A DNA stretch of 64,000 nt from contig CM077115.1 in the NCBI GenBank assembly GCA_039619475.1, positions 517,286,815-517,350,814 of the forward strand. The letters are read 5' to 3'. Numbering within the stretch: the first letter of the stretch is position 1; every line of letters starts with the position of its first letter. The notes under the pieces were generated by a model. It was not told where the DNA came from, searched no databases, and saw only the letters and a program-made list of their open reading frames with translations. The translations under genes and the position numbers were made by a program. Shown here in pieces: positions 44,870 to 55,688 of the stretch. The DNA is from Icerya purchasi. Its lineage: Eukaryota > Arthropoda > Insecta > Hemiptera > Monophlebidae.

Positions 44870-45965
44870 CAGCAAGGACACACATTAGCTCAAGAAATGG
44901 GAAGGAGCAAAAATAAATCTATATTCTTATGCGTTTAAGGACAGTTACACCCTAGCTACCTTAGTTGATATTTATAGTGTCTTTGACAGCGTCCACTTTC
45001 CAACTCTTGAGAGAAAAATGCTATCTATAAATTTACCTTCTCACTTCGCATCCGTAATTATGAGTCTCTTCCAAAACAGGACTGTTATTCTAAGATTCCC
45101 TTGCTCTTCAGAGTCACGAAAAAGTTTTCTTTTCCGAGGCCTCCCACAGGGAGTCCCTGTCGCAGCTCTACCCTCCTCAATATTTACTCTCTCGGTGTTG
45201 CCCCTCTTAATTTAACTTCTACTTCCTTTTTTTTTTTTTTTTGCGGACGGCATTCTTCTTTTCACAACTGCTCCTAGCATTACGAACGCTTGCAACAATA
45301 CCCAGGAACCCATGTATATTCTGCAGAGTCCTCTTTTTCAGATTCACTTGCCGATCTCTCCACCAAAATCCTCATGCATTGTTTTCACGTTTTACAATCT
45401 TGCGTCAATCAATATAACTATCGACAATTTACCTATATACCTGTTGTTTCCTCCTTCCGCTACCTAGGAATCTTTCTAAATAGTCGCTTATCCTTTCATA
45501 TAAACTACCTCCATTCGTCTACTCTAGAATGTCTGAATATCTTAATGTCTTTATCTTCTTCCGATTAGGGAGGTGACCCTATGATACTTCTTATGCTCTA
45601 CAAATCCATTGTTCAATCCAAATTTGATTTCTGCTGTTTTTTGTATGGTAATGATGCTCGTTCTCTCCTAGCTAAATTAGATTTGCATCAGAATGTTGCG
45701 CTTATGCTTAGGAATCTTGAAATCCACGCCTATTTCTGCAATTCTAGCGAAGGCAAATGTTGCGCTTTTATCTATCCGTAGATCTTACCACGCACATCGG
45801 TTCCTTATTTAACGTCTGCATATTTATCCAAACAATCTCGCCGCTGTATATTCTTCTCTCTTGCATGATTGGCGTTTTTCCTCCAATAATTCTTTGCTAC
45901 ATTGCCTCGCGTCTTATTAAGTTTTCGCCTTTCATCTTATTTTTGATAAAAATAATAGTAAAATT
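44870..45965 (+). pseudogene. Degenerate LINE reverse transcriptase (same group as the 19-kb fragment)
   Basis: Reading across frames: LATLVDIYSVFDSVHFPTLE (44958, first catalytic Asp region), INLPSHFASVIMSLFQNRTV (45025), FRGLPQGVPV (45140) and FFADGILLFTT (45236, active-site FADD changed to FADG). Then SSFRYLGIFLNSRLSFHINY (45450), GDPMILLMLYKSIVQSKFDF (45575) and LLAKLDLHQNVALMLRNLEI (45670). The active-site change plus frameshifts show it is dead. A similar GDPMILL motif occurs antisense at 59.6 kb. Confidence 0.75.
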
Positions 45966-47372
45966 ATAACGTTTCGTAAATTATTTAGCAATCAGTAATA
46001 CACTTATGAATAATGGCAATAATTTAAATTTAACTATAGCTCAAATTGTTTTTTTTTCGTTTTTTTCGTTTTTTTTCGTTTTTTGGGGTTTTTTTTTTTC
46101 GTTTATTAAGCTTTAAAAAACGAATCAGATACAATTATTCATCAAATATTTGCCATATTCTACAAATCAGTATTCAGGCGTTTAGAAGCATTACGCTGAA
46201 TTTTATAATTCGATCAATTTTGAAAATTACTTGCGTCCTGCTAAGCGGGTGGTATGTTATGTACCCGATTTAAATTCTTTATTGGAATGAAAATCTGTTT
46301 ATTACGCTAGGCTACATCAAAAGTTATTGCCACTTTTAAAAAAGGAAATTTATTACAGAAATAATAATAATATTAAATAATAATAAAAATAACTATTATT
46401 CAAAATAAACTATATTAACTTGGTAAACTAAGCACGATTTATTGTTCAGTTTTTGTTCATGGTATACTGTTTTTGTTCATTCTCCTGGTTTAAGTATAAA
46501 AAGAAATAGCAGTATGCTTCTCTCGAATTTGTCCGATATTCCGAAATGGTCGTTTTTTCGCAAAATTACGACGAATTGCAATCTAATGGAGCCGTGCACC
46601 AAAGCCACGTCGAAAATTCGTAAAGGCCCTAGATTTATTAGATGTATGAACGCACTGTTGGAGAAATATTCTTAGTGTCTACTAGTGACGTGAATGCTCT
46701 ATTTTCAGGTTGCACATCCCGTTGTTAGCGACTGCATACAACTTCAAATTAACTGTTTTTTCATCTGGAAAGGGAACTCAAAATGTAGCAATTTACTAAA
46801 CCGATCCTTTGATCCTTTTGAATTGGTCAATAGAAACTCACACTTTTGGACTAGAAAGATACAAAATTTGGTGTAAAACTATCGAGATTTTCCAGTAGTT
46901 ATTTCTCTACATGATCCGATCATCAGTTCGAGGTTTACTTCTGGAAATTGTGTAAATTTCATACAAAACCTTCTTTCTAAGCACCTTGAATAACATTCTT
47001 GATAATTTATGAATAGTTGCGTTATTTAATAAAATCTTTCTTTGTCTATGATGTCTAGTTATAACCTATGACTTGCGCTCCAAAAATCCTTTTTTGTCTA
47101 CTCCACAAAAACTGCTCTCGAACCAATCTGACACAGAGTGGTTTTCTATGATATCGGTTGTGTCCTTACCTTCCACTGTACTACCAATTCCTCTAGTTTA
47201 ACTTATTGCTGTCCTCCCCCCCCTCCCGGTAATGTCGAATAATTTGAACTTAACATCTTTCTTCATCAATCACTACGAGACACGCTTAAAACATAAACTA
47301 TAAAAAAAAATAAACGAATTTAATTTAATGTTATTATTTAGTGCGCATTAAAGTTTTCTTTAAAATGGCGTA
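45966..47372 (+). other. Intronic sequence
   Basis: No gene recognised. TTTTTCG-type runs at 46040-46100; a 77-codon frame at 46442-46675 has no known relative. Confidence 0.35.
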
Positions 47373-47583
47373 CGACTTGCCGTGATATTATCCCGTTGGA
47401 TATTCAAGAAAAAGCTCGATATGAACAAAAGTGAATTACGTTCGATACAACCTTCAGTGTTCACCGGTTCACATGATTATGGTGTAAACTGAAGATTGTA
47501 TTATTGAACATAATTCACTTTTGTTCATATGAAGCATTTTCTTGAATATCAAGATCAACAAGGTAATATCGCGGCAGGTCGTT
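47373..47583. repeat. Long imperfect inverted repeat (hairpin) 123 bp upstream of the small NFI exon
   Basis: The arms 47373-47464 and about 47482-47583 are reverse complements over about 92-100 bp. Both contain ATATGAACAAAAGTGAATTA and ATATTCAAGAAAA and end in a 17-base loop region. Two small indels (for example GATCTT) occur in the right arm. No transposase or terminal TA/TTAA duplication is evident. It could be a foldback MITE or a hairpin RNA precursor. Confidence 0.8.
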
Positions 47584-47705
47584 TAACCGATCCGAGTTTT
47601 TGGCAACGAAGGGACCACACTCTTGACACTATAGTAATAATTTTAGTTATGGCTTATTGAAAATACCGAAATATTAACTTCGTGTATTTTTATTTATTTT
47701 TTCAG

Positions 47706-47744
47706 AAACATCAAGTGAAATGTACGACAGCAATAATGATAAAG
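47706..47744 (+). CDS. NfI: Candidate small NFI exon (39 bp) downstream of the DNA-binding-domain exon
   Basis: A strong acceptor (about 17 pyrimidine-rich bases then CAG at 47703-47705) precedes 39 bp, followed by a donor AAAG|GTAAAA. The 1182-1365 exon leaves phase 1. Joining it here gives GTD-E-T-S-S-E-M-Y-D-S-N-N-D-K and again leaves phase 1, so the piece can be included or skipped without changing frame. Vertebrate NFI genes also have a short Ser/Asp/Glu-rich exon directly after the DNA-binding-domain exon, and the residue character here matches (acidic, Ser-rich, low conservation). Of the three reading frames the phase-1 join is open, while the frame starting at the second base meets TGA. 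Splicing is inferred from sequence only. Flanking sequence is unique, not obviously transposon, with a long hairpin about 120 bp upstream. Chance small exons of this size are common in AT-rich DNA, hence the moderate score. Confidence 0.55.
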
Positions 47745-48616
47745 GTAAAAAACATGAATTTATAATTATAATAGTTCATCGGATCTATCCTAATTGTCTA
47801 ATCAATGGCTTTGTCCTCGTTTCACTTGAGTTTGAGCAATAGGCGGTTTTGGCGCGAAATACAACCGTGTATGTATTGATGGATTATACCTGTTGTGTAG
47901 ATGTGTGTGCGTGTGTACGGCAACTGACAGGAAACTATTTTAAGTAATATTGATTATTTAAAACTAAAGCATTCTCTTATTGATACATAATGCAGTAAAG
48001 ATCTGCGTGATTCCTCCTCCATCAAAATTGGCCTGATACTAAATAACTTATCTCGCTTAGATGGGCGCAGCGATTTAAGATGCAATGGAGACATGTTTCT
48101 AATGTTAAACTATTTTCTCTCGCCCGTTGTTGATGAATAGTTATCGATTATATGCGCAGACGGAACAACCTGAAACTGAGAAGCATAACTTTTCAACAAC
48201 AGCTATATACAGCTCTATGGTAGATGATATTGAACGGCGAAGAAAAGAATGAAGATGGGACTTATCGCAGAGTCGATAACATGTGCGTTTCCTCAGGAGC
48301 GACATGTGGGGGGGAAATCGTTCAGGAAAAACAAATGAGACTGACGGGAAATGTCGAAAAATACAAGAATCGATCGATCGCCGACAACTTAATGGCCACT
48401 ATATGGCTTTGGAATTGTAAAATATGGAAGAAAAGGTATACGCTGCTGTTTTATAGTTTTTCGATGGGAAAATACATAGAAGTCTGTTCTTCGGTCGGTT
48501 TTTATTAACTTCTGCGCGGTATTTTGTTCGAATAAATTTTAATTTTAAATTATTTTTGTGAAATTTAACCAATTTTTATTAACACTAAACAATCGCAGAG
48601 AGAAATCACTTTCACG
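47745..48616 (+). other. Sequence after the small NFI exon
   Basis: Starts with the donor GTAAAA. No further exon or repeat recognised. Confidence 0.35.
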
Positions 48617-48742
48617 GTTGATTTCTGGAAACAAGATAAGGAAAAAATTGATCATTCAGTTGATTTCTGGAAACAAGATAAGGAAAAAATTGATCATTCA
48701 GTTGATTTCTGGAAACAAGATAAGGAAAAAATTGATCATTCA
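48617..48742. repeat. Perfect three-copy minisatellite, 42-bp unit
   Basis: GTTGATTTCTGGAAACAAGA followed by TAAGGAAAAAATTGATCATT and CA is repeated three times without differences (48617-48658, 48659-48700, 48701-48742). The 42-bp period keeps a small reading frame open (LISGNKIRKKLIIQ repeated), but no gene is supported. Confidence 0.9.
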
Positions 48743-49640
48743 TTTAAAGGGCATTTTTGAAAAATTATACATCGACTCTTATAGTATAAGAAGAAAATCT
48801 TATTGTTAAAATACCGCTTATTAGCAGCAGACTTGAAGTCCCAGGATGATAGATGGGTTTAAACAGCCCGCAAAATTTATAAACCAAAAAATATTTACAC
48901 TGTATATAGTAATAGTTACGACCGACACTAAAAAGATTTGTATTAGAACAGATGTGGTATGTTGCAACTTTTTTTGTTTTTGTACATATAAGGTAAACGA
49001 ACGAAGCAGAACATATGCAAAAAGCGTAAAGTCATCTTTTTCAATTAGTAAATTATTTCACTTTCCAACAATAATATTTGTGCTTTAATCATAATCTCCT
49101 TTCAGCATCATTTTTTGTCACTTTTCATCTACTTGTCCTATAATTCATTTTGTTCTTTTCATCCTCCTTCCACATGCATTCCTTGTGATTCTAATATCAT
49201 GTTTTATTAGAATGCTCTTCGGCATTTTCTGCTGAGCGATCATCCTTCTACCTCTTGAGACCCACTATTCCTACTTATCAGTGCTTCTTATATTCCTTCA
49301 TTTCCTTATGCTTCTCTTATCCTCCCTCGAATTATTTTTATCATCTATCGTTAAATTTTTAAGAATACAACTTGATTTTCTCTTTCTTCTCGTTCCGTGA
49401 ACCAATGTGTCCTTATTGATCAGAAAAAAAAAATATTTGTAGAATTATTGACTTATTTTTTTTTTTTTTTTTTTTGCCGCGGACAGACAATTAAAAAATC
49501 ACGGGCCTCTGAGCATTCCGGAATGCTTTTTTTTTTCCTTTCCTGGATAGAGACATCCATTAGGCCAGCTTTTACCTACATTAATCTTGAAAAAGGGGGG
49601 AAAAAGAAAGGCTACCCGACTGAATAAAAACTGATTAAAA
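48743..49640 (+). other. Intronic sequence
   Basis: No gene recognised. Poly-T at 49458-49476. The 49090-49350 stretch is pyrimidine-rich and could be LINE-derived. Confidence 0.35.
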
Positions 49641-49689
49641 GAAAAGAATACAAAAAAAAAAGAAAAAAAAAGGAAGACAAAAACTTGCA

Positions 49690-49758
49690 CTGCCATTTAT
49701 CTAGGTCCATGTAGTTGGGTCAGTGTTAACACCGAGCCCATTTAAAAAAAAAAAAAAT
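49690..49758 (+). mobile_element. LINE 3' tail, family with TTGGGTCAGTGTTAACACCG
   Basis: TCCATGTAGTTGGGTCAGTG, TTAACACCGAGCCCATTT and poly(A) (49743-49756) is almost identical to 61387-61430. How far the truncated copy extends upstream is unclear. Confidence 0.7.
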
Positions 49759-50073
49759 TAAATAACAACCTTATTAATATAAAGAAAATTGAACAGCGCG
49801 ACTACTAGTGGCTGATTACCTGCATATAAATATAATTAGCCATTAGTTCACCATTCCCGAATGTTGATACTTGCACCAGGAGCTGGTATAGTTTAAAAAT
49901 TATTTTTGGAGCTTAATGCCTAAAGAAAAACGTTAATTTTTTTATTAATTTTAATACACGTGAAATGTATTGGCTTGTCGGGCGACATTCCATTATGAAG
50001 CTTGAAAATGAACGTCTCATTTATGAAACTATCGTAAAACCGATTTGGACTTATTGGATACACAGATATGGGG
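49759..50073 (+). other. Intronic sequence
   Basis: Nothing recognised in this short AT-rich spacer. Confidence 0.35.
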
Positions 50074-50502
50074 ATGAATTTATTGGTATTAATTAATTGA
50101 TAATATAAGTTGTTATTTGTTCTGTACTATATTTTAATTGATTTACGGAATAGGTTGGTAAGGCTGTTTGTTGCTGGGTTATTGTAAAAGTAGTCCAGAT
50201 CTGTTTAGTGTTATTATTATTTTGTTTATCTTTTTTGTTATTTCTAGTACTAAAGACAAAAAAAAGCAGAGCTTAATACAATAAAAAATATCGCACTAAA
50301 TAATAATTTTAAAACTGACATAATAGATAAACTATATTTTAAGTGTACTCGAAATAATAAAAAAAATAAATAAATAATTATAATAACAACACTAAACAGA
50401 TTTGGACTACTTTTACAATAACCCGGCAACAAATCAGTTAACATATCGTACAGAACAAATGATAACTTATAATATCAATTAATTAATATCAATAAATTCA
50501 TA
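50074..50502. repeat. Long inverted repeat with arms of about 120-147 bp
   Basis: The left arm (50074-50220) and right arm (50381-50502) are reverse complements: ATGAATTTATTGGTATTAAT, TTGTTCTGTACTATATTTTA, GGGTTATTGTAAAAGTAGTC and AGATCTGTTTAGTGTT each recur in reverse on the right. The left arm carries an extra piece of about 20 bp. It lies directly 5' to the Penelope-like GIY-YIG fragment. Confidence 0.8.
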
Positions 50503-50540
50503 AACATAGATAAAAGTATAATAAATTCGCTATATATAAA

Positions 50541-50815
50541 ATTAAATGTAGCACGTGCAACAAAATATACAAGATATAATAGGGAAAACGCGTCGCACCA
50601 TCCGTTATAACGAGCGTATTACTGCTATTAAACACGGACATATTAATAAATCATCTGTTGCCGAACACATTATTATTAATAAACATAGATTAAAAAATTA
50701 AACATACAAGACGACCTAGAAAAAGAATAATAAAATATATTAATAATTATAACCTACTTAATAGCGCCGAAACATACTACATTAATAAATTTAAAGATAT
50801 TTACTAATTAATAGT
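50541..50815 (+). pseudogene. Penelope-like element: GIY-YIG endonuclease remnant
   Basis: The segment encodes CSTCNKIY, then after a small deletion/frameshift IGKTRRTIRYNERITAIK, HGHINKSSVAEHII and NKHRLK before a TAA (50542-50698). The Cys-pair followed by KIYIGKT, a conserved Arg, and the SAVAEHxxxxxH motif are the C-terminal GIY-YIG nuclease domain of Penelope-like retroelements, which nicks target DNA. The upstream reverse transcriptase is absent. Sequence to 50815 is eroded, and a CCGAAACATGTCGG terminal signature follows at 50969-50982. Confidence 0.7.
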
Positions 50816-50948
50816 AATCTTATAATTAATTAATAGTAACCCACTATTAAAAATTAACAATCAATCCTAACATATCGATATATTGTATTCGATTATAAGA
50901 TGACAAATATGATATCGTTTTAACTTTTAACTTTATTTATTAATTCTA

Positions 50949-51010
50949 TCATTATGGAGTACATAACTCCGAAACATGTCGGCTCTTTTTAACATTTTAA
51001 AATATAATTT
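50949..51010 (+). repeat. Penelope-type terminal sequence with hammerhead-like stem
   Basis: TCATTATGGAGTACATAACT, CCGAAACATGTCGG: stem GGAGT/ACTCC with a five-base loop directly before GAAACATGTC. The CUGAUGA box is not preserved. It lies about 135 bp after the GIY-YIG remnant, in the same orientation, as expected for the 3' terminal repeat of that element. Confidence 0.5.
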
Positions 51011-51318
51011 TCCGTAGCACGTGTTTTTTATAATATTTTTAATAAAATTATTGCTTTTATTATTATTATTATTTCTTATACCGTTGAGAATATTTTTTTT
51101 TCTATTATTTTATTCCTCTTTATTTATTAGTGATGACGTATGCGTTATGAACATCTGGAGAGATTCATCTATGATTTTTGATCTTTTTAGGTTTCTCTAA
51201 TAATTGATTTAATATTTGTAATCTCAGAAGATACTTTTATTCATACCTTAAGTGACCGAGGAGTCTACTCTACTCAATGTGCAGTAATGAGTTTCAGAAA
51301 CTATTAAAAATATGTAGC

Positions 51319-51352
<34 letters not shown>

Positions 51353-53176
51353 GTAAGCAAACATCGTAAATGAAAAACAATTTCTAGTGCGTACTATCTG
51401 ATTGCATATACTAGAGAATTGCATTAAAAATTACGCGGATAATAATATTTTAACATTAACAGATCAGATCGCGATATTTATTCGAATGCAGCTTATCAAA
51501 GAAGCAAATGCGGCGAAATGTAACATTATAAAACGAGCTGCTAAAAATCGACGAAGAGTACAATAATTTTTTTTAATTGATTAATGCTCGCTCATTACGA
51601 CACAATGAACTCGTGGGGATATGTTAACTAAATCACAAAACTGTAATATGGTAAATATAAAGGTCAGATGAAAAGTAGTATGGGTGAAGTAAGAGAAGAA
51701 TAAGTAAAAGTATATAAGTGGCATCAGTTTTTTACGATTGAAAGATAAAAAAAAGAATGGGTAAGGAAACTTATTGGTTTCATAGAAATCCAGGATGTGC
51801 ATCAGGGACTACAACATTGTAAAGAAAAGTATTTAAAATGAGAGAGTTGGTTATTGTCAGTTTTACCTTCATGTCAGAAGAAATAAAGAATAATTTTATC
51901 GGTACGTACTCAATAGAGACTGTGGATCATTATTATTATTCGATGTAACGTTGCACAAAATACATGGTATTCAAAAGTGGATACAAAAATGAGTGCTATT
52001 TAGGTTCCATTTAAACGGTTCGCGAAGAAGCTGTATAGAATTTTTTTTAAATTACGCTTTTCAGGTACTTCAAAGAAGTTACACCTTACCGATGATATTA
52101 TCTTTTAGATTTATTGTTGTCTTTTACGAAATTAAAGGATACGCAGAGAAGTATGGGAGTTGAGACCGAAAATTCGTGTACACATCGTACTGTTCGTTAT
52201 ATTTTACTTCAGGTATTCCCGCGTTACATGACGTAAAATCAAATTATATTCAAAAGCTAAAAATATATCGTTAAAATTACCCCACCTATATAATACAACT
52301 TTGACTTGCATAAGTTTTAATTGACGCAATCTTCTGCTGAAACTCGTGTCCGAGTGAACTGGTTGCACATTCGTATCTACTGCTGAGGGTCGGTGCGGAG
52401 ATGACTGATGATACAGGCTTCTAGCTAACCAGGCCTGCCTCCGTCACCGTCTTTCCATCGCCGTAGGACTTGAAATGTGCACCTTGCAGTGCGTGAAGTT
52501 ATCGAGAAAGCGGTTGCACATTCGCAATCACGTCTGCGAGTATTAGCGATGCCAGTTCCAATGGTATGCCGAAGCACAACAATTGGGGCAATCGCGATAC
52601 AACTAGGCAGAAGGACAGTTGAATTCGAATCGTGTAATGAAGTTTTTTTTTTGTTTTTTTTTTATAAATTGATATATATATTTTTTTTCTTCACATTATT
52701 GATTATTTATTTATTTGATGATTTAATGGTTAATATCTTGAATGTTATTGCCTGCACAAGTGGGGTTGTTATCCACTTGCCTCCTTCCGCATTTGTTGTC
52801 GCCCAACTATGTTGCTTGACTTAACAGGTCCGCCACGAGAAGGCTGCAGATAGGAGTTAGGCAGTGCAAATGGTGAGTGACACCACTTCTGGAGTCATAC
52901 CCGTATGAGAATAGAAGAAAAACTACTCACTCCGGAAACCCACTACACGCCTCGTTTGGAGCCCGCAATATTTATAGCCGCTATGTGTATAAATAAACAT
53001 CACACTTCGAGAAAAACACACATGCACCTCTGCCTATTTTCGCTATTTTAATCTTCATAAATAAAAGTTAACTGTCATTTACTTTTAATAAACCCAAAAT
53101 AAATATATATACATATATATATAAATGTACTTTACAGGAATTTCGATACATACGCGTATGTACATGTACATACATA
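51011..53176 (+). other. Intronic AT-rich sequence
   Basis: (TTA)n near 51055-51075 and (AAT)n at 51322-51351. A less AT-rich patch at 52330-52640, with a 115-codon frame running into poly-T, shows no family similarity. Confidence 0.35.
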
Positions 53177-53860
53177 GTGCGCTCCATAAGTTGTGGGACT
53201 GCCTTTTTAAATACAATATTATTTGCGCCATCTTAGTGAAATTTTAGAAACCAGTTCCCGTACAGTCCTCTTCTCTTCCCAACCAAAGCGGTTAAAAATG
53301 AAACATTCGGAACGTTAAAGGTGGCTTGTCCTCTCGTACTAGCATGTTTCTTTGGTATCATCGATTTTTGTCGGGTAGAGAGTCGTCTATTGAAGACTCC
53401 TTGAGAGAAGCGGACGGCGAAAACGAATGAAAACATCGCAAAGAACATCAAAGTGTAGACTGCACGTTGGTAAACGAGCTAATATTCCAAAGTCGTTTTT
53501 TTTTTTGTTACACTTGCAAAATTAAGACACAATTTTTGGGTACTCGACCACTCCGCGCACTCGATAGATCTGAGTTTTCCGGATTATTTTCTATTCCCCC
53601 CGAGTTGGAAATGGAGTTGAAAGCATTTTGCCTCAATTGAAAAGATTCAAACGGCCGTGACAATTATGACCGCGTGTACCAAGAGTAGACGCTCTTGCAC
53701 GAACTGCGTTACTGTGTTGCTGCAGATAATCTGATTGTTCCGAAACTTCGGTTGGAAAGAGAAGAGGGGGTTGTACGGGAACCAGTTTCGAAAATTTCAT
53801 GAAAATAGCGCACACTAGTATTGATTTTAGAAAGACAATCCCACAACTCATGGGATGCAC
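53177..53860 (+). mobile_element. Internally deleted, degenerate mariner
   Basis: The ends GTGCGCTCCATAAGTTGTGG and (reverse complement of the right end) GTGCATCCCATGAGTTGTGG match at 17 of 20 positions; TA precedes the left end (53175-53176). Readable transposase pieces are LWYHRFLSGRESSIEDSLRE (about 53350-53410, helix-turn-helix region) and, directly after a large deletion, SFPDYFLFPPSWKW plus KHFASIEKIQTAVT (about 53570-53660, around the third catalytic Asp). First and second catalytic regions are missing. About 684 bp against the usual 1.3 kb. Confidence 0.75.
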
Positions 53861-54492
53861 CGTGTGCACTGTTAATACCATATTATTATTATTACGAATA
53901 ATGTGTATTATAACAGTCGTATAAAACGCGGAATTTAGTGATTAATATAAATATTGAACATTAAAATTAGTAATATAGAATGGAGACTTTTTGAAAAACT
54001 CGGAAATGTCAAGGAATTTGAAAAAAGTATAAAAATGTCTGCGCGTGGTATATAGATACACATAGTTGTATAAGACTCGAAAGTATTAAAAATTATTGAA
54101 AAACTCCACAGTATACGTGTACATTTATTTTATATATTTAATACGAAATCTCTTCAAATTTTTTAAGTAATGAAAATGATGAGACATGAGATTACATTGG
54201 TGATGAATTGCGAGCATATTGATAAATGCCGTGATTCGATTATTACTAAATTCGGATTCTTTAAATGGCAGATTCGAGTGGGAATTTTAATCATATTCAG
54301 TATAGAGCTAAACTTGAAAACATGTATATCGATGTACTGTCTGTTTTAAATAAGATACAATTAGAATTTTATTAATAACGGTAGCGAACATACTTTATCT
54401 CGTTTGTGTATGGATTAATTTGTGTGATAAAACATTTTCGGAAGTTTATCGCTGCGTATGATAAGATTTACGAACAATTAATTATTAATCAC
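53861..54492 (+). other. Intronic AT-rich sequence
   Basis: Nothing recognised. Confidence 0.35.
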
Positions 54493-55122
54493 CAAGGTCG
54501 TGTCCAAGAGGGGAGGGTCCCCCTATGAGAACTCGAATAGTTATTATAAATACACAAAAATCTGAAAAAATTTAAAATTTAAAATAAATATTGATGATTT
54601 TTTAAGATATTATTACCTTCAAAAGAAAAAAGAAAAATTATGCTCCATATTTTAGGGGTACTTCATTTATATTTTATTACAATTATAATCAATAACATAT
54701 CGCTCATTAAATACAATAACGTCATAACTCAAAATTCGCAGAAAACGCAAATTAACATTTACTATAATTTGAACGGTATTCCAAAAGCCAATGGTTATTT
54801 TGTCGAGTTTCTTATTTAGCAAATATGGCGTTCTATAACTGTACTCATAAAATAATGCATTCCAACTATACACATAATTCAAATTCTCGCTATTTTTTGA
54901 GTTATGACGTTATTGTATTTAATGAGCGATATTTAATTTTTATTAATGTGTTCATATACGGGGTGGTAATTCGTTTATGTAAATTATTAATAGATATAAA
55001 TCAAAATGCTGGAAATTATTAATAGTATGAATATTAGTGAAAAATGTATTGTTATTTATAAAATAAATATGTGAAGAAAATTTTCAAAACCCCTCCTTTT
55101 CAAAATTCTGGACACGGGCCTG
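54493..55122. mobile_element. hAT-like MITE, copy B, with 8-bp target duplication
   Basis: The left end is CAAGGTCGTGTCC; the right end, reversed, is CAGGCCCGTGTCC. Flanks are TTAATCAC (54485-54492) and TTGATCAC (55123-55130), 7 of 8 identical: the 8-bp duplication and CA(G/A)G termini expected for hAT. Copy A at 31.1 kb shares the interior in reverse orientation. No transposase, so movement would depend on an autonomous hAT elsewhere. A second inverted repeat is nested inside. Confidence 0.7.
54697..54932. repeat. Inverted repeat with perfect 38-bp arms nested in the hAT-like MITE
   Basis: ATATCGCTCATTAAATACAA, TAACGTCATAACTCAAAA (54697-54734) is exactly reverse-complemented at 54895-54932. 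Flanking bases continue the symmetry weakly. Copy A lacks it, so it is probably a separate small insertion. Confidence 0.85.
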
Positions 55123-55654
55123 TTGATCACCGTCACGTATTATTATAGTACAGTAAACTGACTACTGCGGTTACCTTAAGAATCCACATTGATATATATA
55201 TAGATGTACATTTTTTTTTTTTTTTTTCTTTAACAGAAATGTGCAAAAATTATTATGGTTGTGTTCATCTTCCGAGCTATCACTACATTTGTAGGTTCCA
55301 TTGATCATCGAAATTCAACAGTATTGGCAATGAATGTTAAACGGAAAACCAATGAGATCTTTCTGAAACATTAATACGTGATTCTTCTTATTTTAGCGCG
55401 CATTCTATTTCTAATGGTAATTGCGGCGTGCGAAACATTTAAATATTTAATAATCTAATTTTTTATTTTTGTTTCAGTCACTCTAATGGGGGGGGGGAGT
55501 CTCTTAAAGAAATGTTAAAAATTACAGTAAACCACGAAAAGATTCATGTATATGATGATACCTGTGCTTTTAACTGGCCACAATGCTTATCCAAATGATT
55601 GCTCTTCGAAATTGTTTTATATCTTTTTATATGTGCTGTGTGTAGCTACTATGG

Positions 55655-55688
55655 TCATTGTAGCACACACACACACACACACACACGG
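55655..55688. repeat. (CA)n microsatellite
   Basis: About 12 CA units at 55662-55685. Confidence 0.9.

Larger units (their letters stand above)
1366..47705 (+). other. NfI: Inferred giant NFI intron filled with transposons
   Basis: If the two NFI exons are adjacent, this 46.3-kb stretch is a single intron. It starts with GTAAGTG and ends with a pyrimidine tract plus CAG. I found no further exon-like coding sequence with NFI character inside it. Its content is listed in separate entries: at least five reverse-transcriptase elements or remnants in each orientation, mariner, hAT-like and TIR elements, SINE sequence and microsatellites. That both exons belong to one intron's ends is inference and depends on the small exon being real. 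Confidence 0.5.

Noticed and set aside
48617..48742. Regularly spaced repeats that might suggest a CRISPR array.
   Set aside because: The units are directly tandem without spacers and the window is eukaryotic.
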